Source: Sphingorhabdus sp. EL138
GTDB lineage: Bacteria > Pseudomonadota > Alphaproteobacteria > Sphingomonadales > Sphingomonadaceae
Assembly: GCF_945882965.1 (NCBI RefSeq)
Contig: NZ_CAMCWY010000002.1
Location: 1-64,000, forward strand
Length of the DNA: 64,000 bases
Direction: 5' to 3'
Made by a program: the position numbers and the translations under genes. This document shows, piece after piece, positions 1-6,296 of the stretch (its first letter is position 1; every line of letters starts with the position of its first letter). The notes beneath the pieces are model-generated. The model was given only the letters and a program-made list of their open reading frames with translations. It did no database searches and was not told the DNA's origin.

Positions 1-252
1 CTTGAGACCAGCGCACTGACACCAGAGAAGGGCGAAATAATTCACTTCTACGCTGTCAATCGTTGGGATGAAGACGATGAGTTTGATGAGTGGGCTAAAC
101 CATCTGTAGCATTGTCAGCGGAAGCTGAAGCAATAATTGGCGTGACTAATGCTCAGCTTGCTCAATGCCGACCAACGGATGTGGTGCTGGGAGATTTTTT
201 AAAATTCATTGGGGATTACTATGACACGGAACAGAAACCGATATGGAAATAA
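1..252 (+). CDS. DnaQ-like (DEDD) 3'-5' exonuclease fragment, 5' end outside window
   Basis: Frame 1 is open from the first base to a TAA at 250-252. The peptide starts LETSALTPEKGEIIHFYAV and continues through SAEAEAIIGVTNAQL to DFLKFIGD. This matches the ExoI region (D-x-E-T-T-G-L-x-P) and the 'xEAExIHGITxxxL...FxxFIGD' segment of PolC/DnaQ-type exonuclease domains. In that family the chain continues after FIGD with a VAHNAxFD (ExoII) stretch, but here it ends 11 residues later in YYDTEQKPIWK. The domain therefore lacks ExoII and ExoIII, and the gene is probably a truncated, inactive remnant. The upstream part cannot be seen. The family call is good; inactivity is an inference. Confidence 0.55.
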   Translation, partial: LETSALTPEKGEIIHFYAVNRWDEDDEFDEWAKPSVALSAEAEAIIGVTNAQLAQCRPTDVVLGDFLKFIGDYYDTEQKPIWK

Positions 253-258
253 AATTGG

Positions 259-1128
259 CTAACTGCAAACGTCGTTGAAAGGTGAGCTGGGAGTGTGATC
301 AAATGGATACTCATTTGTCATGAGTGATTGGAGCCTTGAAAAAACAATATTATAATCAAGAATTTTATCTTGGTTCGCATAGCGCGCAAAAAAATCTAAC
401 TTTCTAATATCTCCTTTAAAATAATCTACAAGATTTACAAATTGGGTCTTCTTTTCACAGTTAACAACAACCCACCTTATATATGCATCAGCGTTCTTTG
501 TATAACCTCTTCTTTTATCGTAATTATAAAATGGTACTTGAAAAGAATTTGGACTGTTCCCAATATAAGCAAATGGAATCCATAATAGCTCTTCATCATA
601 GGGGCGAGCTTTTCCTATATAAACTGTGCCGTTCACTTCAGAATCTTGGAACCATTCATTATATATTTTGTATTCTCCCGAAGCCTCGGAATCACCAGGT
701 ATTATTAATGTTTTTTCTCCTTTGAATTCACGCAAAAATTCATGCCTGCCAATTTCATTTAGGATTGCAAAGTTCCAGTTTTGGCGCCTTTTCCTCTCAA
801 TTCGGCACGTGCCTTCGATTTTATGCCTGTCACAAAACGCTCCGTTTTCTAGATAAAATTCTCCGTCGTCTTTGATCAATTTTGAATTGTATTCAGAAAT
901 CAACTCTGATGACAACTCGGGTACTGCTGCGTCGTCATGAGTTTCGCTATCAAGCGCTTTATCATTTGGGTCGGGAGCACGGCCCGTCCGTTCAATTGTA
1001 TTTTGAGTAATTTCTTGTGCAGACGTCTGATCTCGATCTTTTGTGATCCAATCACATCCGCCAAGCAGCACCGCGTTTGCAACCATTAACAACCCCAGAA
1101 AGCTTCTCATTTTTAGCCCCAATCTCAT
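259..1128 (-). CDS. predicted lipoprotein of unknown function
   Basis: About 289 residues. The N-terminus is a type II signal peptide: basic MRLGLKMR, a hydrophobic stretch and lipobox LLGGC, so the mature protein should be lipid-anchored at Cys. I chose ATG at 1128; ATG at 1110 (MRSFLGLL) is equally plausible, and the longer reading to 1293 would put 55 extra residues before the signal. The mature part is hydrophilic and rich in aromatic and charged residues, with C-terminal motifs such as YIRWVVVNCEKKTQF. I do not recognise a domain. It is AT-rich compared with the catabolic genes further right, and is divergent from another lipoprotein gene at 1320. Confidence 0.6.
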   Translation of the reverse strand: MRLGLKMRSFLGLLMVANAVLLGGCDWITKDRDQTSAQEITQNTIERTGRAPDPNDKALDSETHDDAAVPELSSELISEYNSKLIKDDGEFYLENGAFCDRHKIEGTCRIERKRRQNWNFAILNEIGRHEFLREFKGEKTLIIPGDSEASGEYKIYNEWFQDSEVNGTVYIGKARPYDEELLWIPFAYIGNSPNSFQVPFYNYDKRRGYTKNADAYIRWVVVNCEKKTQFVNLVDYFKGDIRKLDFFARYANQDKILDYNIVFSRLQSLMTNEYPFDHTPSSPFNDVCS

Positions 1129-1319
1129 GCTTCTATTCAACATAGCTGGGACAATATTGAATGCGCAATCAGTTTTAGCCTGCAAGAAGTGGAGCGCAGC
1201 TTGGGCGTGAGGAACTGGACAAGGTTTGGGCGTTTCTTGAGGAGCAATGATTCTGAATTGACGGACGCGTTTTGGTGTGTAGCCTCGCCGCACATTTGAA
1301 ACTGACGGGGGTGAGCGAG

Positions 1320-1775
1320 ATGAAACTGCGGGGTTGGATGGCTGCGGCTGGCGCTGCGGCGTTGATGCTTAGCGGATGCGGCGAAGGCTCATTACTGTCA
1401 GGAGGGTCAAGGTTAACTGCAGGCGAATACACTAAAGGCTCAGTCACTAAGGATGAATGGCGGCAATTATGTCAACATGCATCTGGCGGCACTCAAGGGC
1501 TTGCCTCAAGTATGACGATAACTGCAAGACCAGAGGAGTCTCACTTCATCAACAATGGCGGGATTGATGAAATAAATTTTAGGTGGGTAGAAAGTTTACC
1601 TTTAAAAAGTGACAAAGGTCACGGATGCGTGGTGGCTTTTAAATTGAGCGGAACTTACGAGGGGCGGAGTTACAACGTTTCTTTAGATAGAGAGGTTGCT
1701 GAGTTCATAGTTAATGACGAAAACGAGATCTTGGCGTCTTCTTCATGGATGACGGATATGGAGGGGGCTACATGA
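1320..1775 (+). CDS. small predicted lipoprotein
   Basis: 151 residues starting MKLRGWMAAAGAAALMLSGC, a clear type II signal peptide with lipobox LSGC. ATG at 1320 follows a GGGGGTGAGCGAG stretch; the reading from 1272 would add 16 residues before the signal. No known domain is recognised in the mature part. The stop overlaps the start of the next gene (ATGA at 1772-1775), so the two are translationally coupled. The two signal peptides are very similar (MAAAGAAAL and IAAAGAVAL), which suggests a duplicated leader or paralogous origin. Confidence 0.65.
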   Translation: MKLRGWMAAAGAAALMLSGCGEGSLLSGGSRLTAGEYTKGSVTKDEWRQLCQHASGGTQGLASSMTITARPEESHFINNGGIDEINFRWVESLPLKSDKGHGCVVAFKLSGTYEGRSYNVSLDREVAEFIVNDENEILASSSWMTDMEGAT

Positions 1776-2839
1776 AAAAGCAGGCTTGGATAGCGGCAGC
1801 TGGCGCCGTCGCGTTGCTGGTGGCGAGTTGCGGATCTCCAGAAGCAACCAACCCATTACAAAAATATGCTGGAAATCCTGACTATGTTATTGGCAAGTCA
1901 GCGGTAAGATGCATTTACTTTTTCGATATGGTGCGGGCTGGAACAAAATATAGCTATGAAAATCATCAATTTTTAGCACCACAGATGATTACTGATGAAT
2001 ACTTAATGATAATGCAATCAACATACGAAAGGGAATATCGAAATCAGTTAGAGTCTCATCGAAAAGGAATGAACGACAAAACTTATTCCAATTTGTTTAA
2101 ATCAATTTCTAATTTTTATTTTCAAAAAATTGGCGCTTCGAAACCAGATATAAATCTTTATTTGGAAAACGTTGGCCCAAGCGAAAATTCTGATATGATC
2201 CGCATCATTACTGCTTTTGGGCGAGGCAATCTCAATTTTGAGGAATATAAAGACCTATATAAAGAAATAAATCAGATTGGTGAAAATATTGATTGCGCAC
2301 TTTTGCAAGACGGAACGTATAAAGAATTCCTAAGGAAGGCCACATCTACCTCAGGTGAAGTGGCAAATGACGTGGATATTGACAGTGCTTCTGAGCGGAC
2401 CGCCGAGCCTGGAATTACAGCGACTTCTTCAATGGCTGACGGGCGGGAGACTCAAATGCCACGTAGGCAGGGCTTTCCCGCTGAAGAAACTGAAGCCACC
2501 GCCCCATCGCCTTCGCCAAATCGCAACTCCGCCATTGCTTCTCAAGCAAGGGGACCAGAGCCAATAGGGCAGTCTCGTTGGGCTAGTCGGATTATCGGGA
2601 GCTATCCTAGTCGCGCATTACGAGATCAGATCGAGGGCGTGGTAACCGTAAGCTTGTCTGTCGGCGAGAGCGGAAGAGTAGTGTCTTGCGAGGTGAGCAG
2701 CTCCAGTGGCTCCGCAATACTTGATCAAGCTGCTTGCGAAGGTATGCAGCGCCTCGCTCGCTTTAAGCCAGCCCTTGACCGCAGCGGAAACTCAATCGTC
2801 TCCAGCTGGTCTACTCGCGTAGTTTTTAAGCTTAACTGA
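1772..2839 (+). CDS. lipoprotein with C-terminal TonB-family domain
   Basis: 355 residues. ATG at 1772 overlaps the previous stop and has a GGAGGGGG ribosome site; the reading from 1745 is too early. MKKQAWIAAAGAVALLVASC is a type II signal peptide. The middle, roughly residues 25-205, is AT-rich and unrecognised. A Ser/Pro/Glu-rich linker follows at about 205-265. The last 90 or so residues (RWASRIIGSYPSRAL, IEGVVTVSLSVGESGRV, LDQAACEGMQRLARFKPA) match the TonB C-terminal fold (YPxxAxxxxxxGxVxVxxxVxxxGxV, AAxxAxxxxRFxPA). Classical TonB is anchored by an inner-membrane helix and energised by ExbBD; here the anchor is a lipid and there is no exbBD nearby, so a TonB-like structural role is more likely than energy transduction. 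Confidence 0.65.
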   Translation: MKKQAWIAAAGAVALLVASCGSPEATNPLQKYAGNPDYVIGKSAVRCIYFFDMVRAGTKYSYENHQFLAPQMITDEYLMIMQSTYEREYRNQLESHRKGMNDKTYSNLFKSISNFYFQKIGASKPDINLYLENVGPSENSDMIRIITAFGRGNLNFEEYKDLYKEINQIGENIDCALLQDGTYKEFLRKATSTSGEVANDVDIDSASERTAEPGITATSSMADGRETQMPRRQGFPAEETEATAPSPSPNRNSAIASQARGPEPIGQSRWASRIIGSYPSRALRDQIEGVVTVSLSVGESGRVVSCEVSSSSGSAILDQAACEGMQRLARFKPALDRSGNSIVSSWSTRVVFKLN

Positions 2840-2863
2840 CGAACAAGCTGTCCACCGCTGGCA

Positions 2864-3001
2864 TCATGCTGGCGAAGCACCTTCAGAAATCAGCAGCTTC
2901 CCGTAAAGTGCCTTAGCCATTTGAATTGCCTCGTAAGCGTTCGTTGCGGTGACATACTGCTGCCCAAAGCCTGCAGCCAAACTAGGGTAATCACCCGTCA
3001 T
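2864..3001 (-). CDS. 45-aa hypothetical protein coupled to the resolvase gene
   Basis: A short frame starts with ATG at 3001, inside the last codons of the resolvase gene (11-bp overlap), and ends with TGA at 2864-2866. It encodes MTGDYPSLAAGFGQQYVTAT followed by NAYEAIQMAKALYGKLLISE and GASPA. The sequence has a plausible amphipathic helix (YEAIQMAKALYGKLL) and the overlap suggests coupled translation. No family is recognised. It could instead be the C-terminal scrap of a larger gene that happens to keep an in-frame ATG. Confidence 0.4.
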   Translation of the reverse strand: MTGDYPSLAAGFGQQYVTATNAYEAIQMAKALYGKLLISEGASPA

Positions 3002-3563
3002 TCGCCCCAATCACCATTCGGCTCTCGATCTTGACTCGCTGAACCGTAGATAGCGAGATGCCGAGTTCTCTCGCAGCATTTCGCATCGATGCGCCACCTT
3101 GCAGTAGGGTTACTATTGCGTCGCGGCTGACCGACTTCGGGCGACCTTTGTATTTCCCTTTCGCCTTGGCGATGGCGATCCCTTCTTTCTGACGTTCCAG
3201 CATGACCGTTCGCTCAAACTGATACACCGCGCCCAGCATCGCCAGCAGCAGCTGTGAGATCGCGTCGCTCTTGTCGTTGGTGAAGGTCAGGCTCTCTTTC
3301 TGAAACCGCAGCACGCATCCTTTGTGCGTAATCTGCCGAACCAGCCCGTGCAGGTCTTCAATGTTGCGGGCTAGGCGAGAAATGTCGTGAACGATCACCT
3401 CGTCACCCTCGCGGATGTAATCCAGCAGCTCAACTAGCTTGGGTCGGGACACGTTTCGCGCCGACGCTTTCTCCTCGAATACCTTGTCGAGCTGGATTCC
3501 GTCCAGCTGGCGCTCCGTATTCTGATCGACTGTTGATACCCGAACGTAACCCACCTTTGCCAT
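2991..3563 (-). CDS. serine recombinase (resolvase/invertase family)
   Basis: 190 residues, the usual size for a Tn3-resolvase or Pin-type DNA invertase. MAKVGYVRVSTVDQNTERQL carries the catalytic serine motif (YxRVSTxDQNxxRQ). Other family blocks visible are VHDISRLARN, the E helix (LLAMLGAVYQFERTVMLERQKEGIAIAK), GKYKGRP and a C-terminal helix-turn-helix (AARELGISLSTVQRV). It cuts and rejoins DNA through a phosphoserine link. Two inverted repeats lie just upstream (3582-3607 and 3631-3649) and could be its res/operator sites. It sits with a Rep-like gene and a ribbon-helix-helix gene in plasmid-like debris. Confidence 0.93.
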   Translation of the reverse strand: MAKVGYVRVSTVDQNTERQLDGIQLDKVFEEKASARNVSRPKLVELLDYIREGDEVIVHDISRLARNIEDLHGLVRQITHKGCVLRFQKESLTFTNDKSDAISQLLLAMLGAVYQFERTVMLERQKEGIAIAKAKGKYKGRPKSVSRDAIVTLLQGGASMRNAARELGISLSTVQRVKIESRMVIGANDG

Positions 3564-3581
3564 TATCGTATTCCTTTAAGT

Positions 3582-3607
3582 CTATGGTATCATTGGAGAT
3601 ACCGTAG
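3582..3607. promoter_or_regulatory. inverted repeat upstream of resolvase, candidate res subsite
   Basis: Arms CTATGGTATC and GATACCGTAG pair at 9 of 10 positions around a 6-base spacer, centred about 30 bp upstream of the resolvase start. Size and position fit a resolvase binding subsite that also acts as an autoregulatory operator. The function is inferred from position. Confidence 0.4.
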
Positions 3608-3630
3608 TCGGAATGCGCGACAACATAAAA

Positions 3631-3649
3631 GAATACGGGATTCGTATTC
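3631..3649. promoter_or_regulatory. second inverted repeat upstream of resolvase
   Basis: Perfect 7-bp arms GAATACG and CGTATTC with a 5-base spacer. The half-site CGTATTC also occurs next to the resolvase start codon at about 3567-3573. Together with 3582-3607 it could make a multi-subsite res region. Confidence 0.35.
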
Positions 3650-3700
3650 GGCGGGTCGTAGTCGTTAGGGCGTGGTCAAAAAGGTCGGGTTAGCGAGTGA

Positions 3701-4138
3701 TTAAGGGTGAACCATTCTATGGTATTCATTTATCGTCAGCACTTGCCCTTGCTCGCCCCAAAAATCTTGCGCGGCATCTTGAGTGATATTCGGGCAATAA
3801 CCGACAGCGTTGTGATCGTACCCAGCGATTTTGCGGGGAACTGCATCCAGGTTATCGGCATGGCAATATACGAAAAATGCCCGACCTTTCTTTATGGCGC
3901 GCTCAATATGCCACTTTCTCTCCTCGTACCCCCTGCTCGCAAGCGGATCCATAACCTCCCATTTTTTATGCAGCGTCAGGCGGCAGTAGGGCTTGCCATT
4001 AATCATTTCTATTTCGTCCAGCCACACGCGGAAAACTACATCTTGCGAATGGGTAGTGATGGCACCCCATGACCATGAGGGATTTCGCAGGGGCGCGTCC
4101 AACAGTAGGAAGAATTTTTTGATTGTTAACTTTGCCAT
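3701..4138 (-). CDS. hypothetical protein, 145 aa
   Basis: A single open frame with ATG at 4138 and no signal peptide or membrane segment. It begins MAKLTIKKFFLLLDAPLRNP and ends GQVLTINEYHRMVHP. It is rich in Trp, Tyr and His with several Cys, suggesting a compact soluble protein. The N-terminal 'MAKLTIKKFFxLLxAPLxNPxWSWGA' looks like a conserved family start, but I cannot name the family. It is followed on the same strand by the resolvase gene after a gap of roughly 140 bp that holds the inverted repeats. Confidence 0.5.
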   Translation of the reverse strand: MAKLTIKKFFLLLDAPLRNPSWSWGAITTHSQDVVFRVWLDEIEMINGKPYCRLTLHKKWEVMDPLASRGYEERKWHIERAIKKGRAFFVYCHADNLDAVPRKIAGYDHNAVGYCPNITQDAAQDFWGEQGQVLTINEYHRMVHP

Positions 4139-4220
4139 TTACCTACCCCTTCTCAGGGCAGGTTAGCGGTTCAATCGCTGATTGGAAGTCCTAGTTTAGC
4201 ATATTCCACGGAGGGCGGGC

Positions 4221-4763
4221 ATGAAGATAGAGAAAGCGAAGGTACGTGCATTGGAGCTGCTGAATGCGAATGGCTATCGGACATTTTTCGAGAAGCTGAC
4301 GGACGAGTGCGCATTTTGGGATCGGGATTGGGGTAAGGAGGACGATCCGTATTGGTCCGTTAAGCTAGTCAATCTGCATGACAGTCACGCCCGACAAGTT
4401 ACGGTCGTGAACGAACAGATTGAACTGCTCTGTCACCACATTCAGGTCGGTCCGACTGATTGCATCTTGGGAACAGGGATACGTCCATTAGGTCACAACG
4501 CGCATCTCATCATCACTCTATTCCTCAACGACCTTAACGTGCTGACGTTAGAATATAGTACCCGCAATTATGAGCTAATGAACGTAGAAAAAGAGGGCAG
4601 GGTCGAGGACATCCACGCCTACCATCACAAAACTCAGCTATATCGGCTACTGGATGATTATCGTGTTTTGGTAAGGGACCGAAGAAAGCGAGTTAAAGAG
4701 GCGAAGGAAAAGGAGCTTCAGAAGGTTTACAAGGGCTGCTTCTCTTTCGATGGGTTACACTAG
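4221..4763 (+). CDS. hypothetical protein, 180 aa
   Basis: ATG at 4221 is preceded by GGAGGGCGGGC, a strong ribosome site. The product is soluble and charged, with no signal peptide. The C-terminal third is a Lys/Glu/Arg-rich helix (DRRKRVKEAKEKELQKV) that could be a coiled coil or nucleic-acid-binding tail. No domain is recognised. The 3' end overlaps the convergent small gene at 4755-4922 by 9 bp, unusually tight packing typical of plasmid or phage modules. Confidence 0.55.
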   Translation: MKIEKAKVRALELLNANGYRTFFEKLTDECAFWDRDWGKEDDPYWSVKLVNLHDSHARQVTVVNEQIELLCHHIQVGPTDCILGTGIRPLGHNAHLIITLFLNDLNVLTLEYSTRNYELMNVEKEGRVEDIHAYHHKTQLYRLLDDYRVLVRDRRKRVKEAKEKELQKVYKGCFSFDGLH

Positions 4764-4922
4764 AACGATTACCGTCGCTTTCTTGCTTTCCAAAAGGTAG
4801 CGCGGCGGTAAGTCTTTCAGGGTTTCCGCCTCGAAGATTTCGACCTTGGTTTGAGTAGATAACCCCGCCAGCGCTTTGATGAGGTCGCGTAGGGTTTTGG
4901 GTGCAGAACGAGAACTAAGCAT
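4755..4922 (-). CDS. 55-aa hypothetical protein downstream of a ribbon-helix-helix gene
   Basis: The start ATG at 4922 lies inside the end of the upstream RHH gene (overlap ATGCTTAG, 8 bp) and the frame closes at TAA 4755-4757. The peptide starts MLSSRSAPKTLRDLIKALAG and ends ESKKATVIVLV; it is mixed helical and basic. The overlap with the RHH gene is good evidence of a translationally coupled pair. A partner role to the RHH protein (for example copy control or an antitoxin-like module) is only a guess. Confidence 0.5.
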   Translation of the reverse strand: MLSSRSAPKTLRDLIKALAGLSTQTKVEIFEAETLKDLPPRYLLESKKATVIVLV

Positions 4923-5085
4923 TCGCCGTTGTCCCCGAGCTGACGAGTTTGGCTAACTCGCGTCTGATGGTTTGGGAAACGGTGAGATCATTTTCTTCAC
5001 AGTAGCGGATGACCTCTGTCTTTAGCCATCCTGGCACTGCAGCAGTTAGGTAGATGGTCGAGCGATTGGGTTTCTTCGGGTTCAT
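4915..5085 (-). CDS. ribbon-helix-helix (CopG-like) DNA-binding protein, 56 aa
   Basis: ATG at 5085 is preceded on the coding strand by AAGGAGATTAT, a near-ideal ribosome site. The product MNPKKPNRSTIYLTAAVPGW continues LKTEVIRYCEENDLTVSQTI and RRELAKL. This has the RHH layout: a basic N-terminal beta strand (RSTIYL), helix A (WLKTEVIRYCEEN) and helix B (TVSQTIRRELAKL). Such proteins regulate plasmid copy number, partition or toxin-antitoxin operons. It is the first gene of a pair with 4755-4922 and lies downstream of a Rep-like gene on the same strand. Confidence 0.6.
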   Translation of the reverse strand: MNPKKPNRSTIYLTAAVPGWLKTEVIRYCEENDLTVSQTIRRELAKLVSSGTTANA

Positions 5086-5377
5086 ATAATCTCCTTGTTT
5101 TTATTTATTTAGGTTTGGTGGATCGGCTAGCAGTCGGCTGTTCAAGCTTGCATTCGCTCGCTTGTTCGCCCTCGCGTTGCTCGGACGAAGTCGGCAGATT
5201 TGATGATTGATGAAAACCTGAAGGGTCGTTTGGCGAGTTGTCGGGCTCTGTCCGAGCCTGTCAGGATTTTGGACGTATTAAGAGACGGGACGGCGATCAC
5301 ATTCGATCCACATCCCCTCTTAACCCAACGGTACGCACCAGCGCCGAACAGCGGACCCAGCACACAAATTCCGTGGT
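5086..5377. other. intergenic region between RHH gene and Rep-like gene
   Basis: The first 30 bp (5090-5115) are T-rich. I see no iterons, tRNA or convincing gene; the overlapping short frames on both strands lack ribosome sites. A double-strand or nick origin for the Rep-like protein could lie here, but no hairpin with a recognisable nick site was found. Confidence 0.3.
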
Positions 5378-5881
5378 TTATGTTTCGTTCAACCCAATGA
5401 TGAAGGCATCGGAGTTGCGAGCGCTCCAATCCTTCAGATTGTAGCGAACAGACGCTTCGACATTCTGACAGCGTTCAACCCGTAACAACGGCACATTGTC
5501 TAGCTCGTCACAGGGGACGTGACCCCATCCTTTGGTCTGGACCCAAGTAGGGTATGGACGGGCATTAGCATCCTTCCGAAGCCGCAATTTAGTCCATGGC
5601 AACAGAATATCGTTGATCCAGTCAATTCGCTCGACGGGGCAGTGAAGCAGAAGATGATAGTGGACGCCCTTGGAAAGGTTGTCGCCCTCTTTGACACACG
5701 CCGCCCAGAACTTTCGCTCGGGTGGAAAGTGCCCAAATTTGCGGACACCGAGGTACTTGCGGTTCAGCCCAAATAATATCGAGCGCATCGCTTGTGTAAG
5801 CGCATCCGCTGCAATTTCACCCTGAGGCTGAACGTCAATTCTATATTTGAAATCAGTCTGTTGTAATAACTCTACATACAC
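5378..5881 (-). CDS. small HUH-endonuclease-like (Rep/relaxase-type) protein
   Basis: 167 residues. Two motifs fit rolling-circle Rep nucleases: KGVHYHLLLHCP, where HYH is the metal-binding H-hydrophobic-H motif, and VRYNLKDW near the C-terminus, where YxxK matches the catalytic Tyr motif. Spacing and order (HUH about residue 93, Tyr about residue 146) are as in small Reps. It would nick single-stranded origin DNA. It is short compared with plasmid and phage Reps and lacks a helicase. The neighbours (RHH regulator, resolvase) support a plasmid or satellite-element origin. I know of no exact family and rate the assignment as moderate. Confidence 0.45.
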   Translation of the reverse strand: MYVELLQQTDFKYRIDVQPQGEIAADALTQAMRSILFGLNRKYLGVRKFGHFPPERKFWAACVKEGDNLSKGVHYHLLLHCPVERIDWINDILLPWTKLRLRKDANARPYPTWVQTKGWGHVPCDELDNVPLLRVERCQNVEASVRYNLKDWSARNSDAFIIGLNET

Positions 5882-6296
5882 TTCTCGTCGCCTCCCACCT
5901 AATCTATTTATAAACTATTGGACCCCGAATCCCCATAGTTTTTTGGCAGATTTTCGGATTTGAAGCCGATTTATTCCCGCCAGAACACTCGCTCGAGGGC
6001 AGCATTCAAGGCACCGTATTCAAGAACAGTATAACGGAGGGAAAGTCAGTGACTGAGATCGTCACAGCGCTACAGCATGGCGGTCAGGTTTACGTTAAGG
6101 AGGCCAGATTTCCAGCGTGTTTGATGGGAAGTGATAGTAAGCGCGAGAGTGCTGGGCACCGTCAAAGCAAAAAAGGCGCATTTTCATATATGGGAATAAA
6201 CTTGATAACGATAACGCAAAGGCTCACGCTCTTGGCAACATAAACGTCGATGATCCTAGCAGGTTGTCGGACATTCAGTCCTGAGGGGAACCTGAA
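5882..6296 (+). other. intergenic region with one doubtful short frame
   Basis: The best candidate inside is a 64-codon frame from GTG 6049 to TAA 6243, preceded by GGAGGGAAAGTCA. Its product (MTEIVTALQHGGQVYVKEAR...) matches nothing I know. It contains the 21-bp repeat that reappears at 7805, so it may be recombination debris rather than a gene. Confidence 0.25.
6103..6123. repeat. 21-bp direct repeat, copy 1 (left of FG-GAP gene)
   Basis: GCCAGATTTCCAGCGTGTTT plus G matches 7805-7825 at 19 of 21 positions. The two copies bracket the FG-GAP lipoprotein gene. Confidence 0.5.

Noticed and set aside
5142-5429. 95-aa minus-strand frame next to the Rep-like gene
   Set aside because: It starts inside the Rep-like gene in another frame, lacks a ribosome site and has low-complexity Arg/Ser content.
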